This document shows positions 4,628-5,313 of a stretch of 5,313 nt of DNA, piece by piece. The notes under the pieces are model-generated. The model saw nothing but the letters and a program-made list of their open reading frames with translations. It was not told where the DNA came from and did no database searches. The DNA is taken from the NCBI GenBank assembly GCA_030064795.1, contig JASJEI010000533.1, positions 1 through 5,313 of the forward strand. The letters run 5' to 3'. Position numbers and translations under genes: made by a program. Source of the DNA: Pleurocapsa sp. MO_226.B13. Lineage in GTDB: Bacteria > Cyanobacteriota > Cyanobacteriia > Cyanobacteriales > Xenococcaceae. Position 1 is the stretch's first letter; every line of letters begins with the position of its first letter.

Positions 4628-5313
4628 ATGAATAGCTGGAAAAAATTAGGTAATATTAATCCTCAATCTCTAACAGCAACTCGGCTACAGTTACACTATG
4701 CAATCCAATTTATGGCAGCAGTAGGTAATTTTTTGACCGAGCCTCAACCAGATTTCAGTCATGCTAGTTTAACCTGGAATTCAGAATTAAATGTGTTTGT
4801 TAGTGGTATTGTTGCTACTGAAAATCCATTTCAAGTAGCCCTCGAACCAGTTAATCTAACTTCTTTAATTCTAGATATTAACGGCAACAAGTTAGCAGAA
4901 TTCTCTCTTTCACAAAAAACTATGAATGAGGGAATGAATTGGCTGAAACAGACAATTGCGCCACTGACCGCAGATATCACTAAACTCACTTTTGTTTCTT
5001 ACCCCGATGACTTTCCCCATCATCCTCTTGCCAATAGTGCAACCTTTGAAGATATTAGTGAAGCACAACGTCAAGAATTAACTGCTTACTTTGCTAATAG
5101 CAACTTGGTTTTGCCAGCAGTAGCAGCCAGCATAGAAGGTGCATCTCCCGTAAGAATTTGGCCCCATCACTTCGATATAGCTACTCTAATTTCTCTCTCT
5201 TATATCCAAAAAGAAGAGGTTGTTTCTATTGGTGTCGGGATGTCCCCTGGAGATAGTAGTTACGATGAACCTTATTGGTACATCACCCCTTGGCCATATC
5301 CAGATACCGCTAA
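4628..5313 (+). CDS. Unrecognised soluble protein, 3' end outside window
   Basis: The reading frame is open from ATG 4628 to the window edge (228 codons plus two bases), with no stop and normal codon use, so it is a real gene cut by the boundary. The start follows GAAAGAG (4611-4617), a weak ribosome site at 10-nt spacing, and lies 26 nt after the channel gene, which suggests co-transcription. An ATG at 4623 stops after two codons and is not the start. No signal peptide or membrane helix is visible. Notable motifs are YPDDFPHHP (125-133), WPHHFD (178-183) and the Gly/Trp/Pro-rich GVGMSPGD (202-209) leading to EPYWYITPWPYP (214-225). The conserved-looking His, Asp and Trp residues hint at an enzyme or ligand-binding fold. 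It faintly recalls DUF5996-type proteins with a WPHHFD motif, but I am not sure and assign no function. Confidence 0.82.
   Translation, partial: MNSWKKLGNINPQSLTATRLQLHYAIQFMAAVGNFLTEPQPDFSHASLTWNSELNVFVSGIVATENPFQVALEPVNLTSLILDINGNKLAEFSLSQKTMNEGMNWLKQTIAPLTADITKLTFVSYPDDFPHHPLANSATFEDISEAQRQELTAYFANSNLVLPAVAASIEGASPVRIWPHHFDIATLISLSYIQKEEVVSIGVGMSPGDSSYDEPYWYITPWPYPDTA

Overview
The window is from a low-GC cyanobacterium. Three sequence signs support this. Five copies of the cyanobacterial HIP1 octamer GCGATCGC lie at 606-613, 1255-1262, 1717-1724, 3061-3068 and 3972-3979. Several spacers are built of heptanucleotide tandem repeats, as is common in filamentous and pleurocapsalean cyanobacteria. 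The first gene fragment reads like the C-terminus of a cyanobacterial Fmt. I cannot name a genus.

Layout, all genes on the + strand: (1) 1-277, the end of fmt (methionyl-tRNA formyltransferase), a housekeeping gene. (2) 278-1062, a 785-bp gene-free, AT-rich spacer dense in structure: heptamer repeats, a GC-rich run of abutting mini-hairpins (509-613), an 18-bp stem whose G-U pairs favour a + strand RNA (637-690), a perfect 10-bp tandem duplication (748-767), and two short hairpins (885-939) followed by a possible alternative partner ending in T7 (1005-1019). (3) 1063-4601, three genes in a row: an apparently exported protein with two VOC/glyoxalase-like domains, a GMC-family FAD oxidoreductase, and an aquaporin-family channel with a six-cysteine tail. 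(4) 4628-5313, the start of an unrecognised conserved-looking soluble protein that runs off the window.

The last four genes are separated by 79, 34 and 26 nt and probably form an operon. The first two of these spacers consist largely of different 7-bp tandem repeats that reach almost to the next start codon, and I see no Shine-Dalgarno sequence there. The two genes behind them both begin ATGAAAGAACA.

Functional inference only: the channel could pass a small neutral solute such as a polyol, the GMC enzyme could oxidise its alcohol group, and the VOC protein could bind or process a related metabolite outside the cytoplasm. The substrate is not readable from the sequence. Each VOC half lacks part of the usual metal site and the channel's predicted selectivity filter is unusual, so textbook functions (glyoxalase I, water channel) should not be assumed. 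The most novel-looking items are the hairpin run, the + strand-biased stem, the heptad spacers and the Cys-tailed channel next to GMC and VOC genes. I see no CRISPR array, phage, transposase or recognisable defence system.
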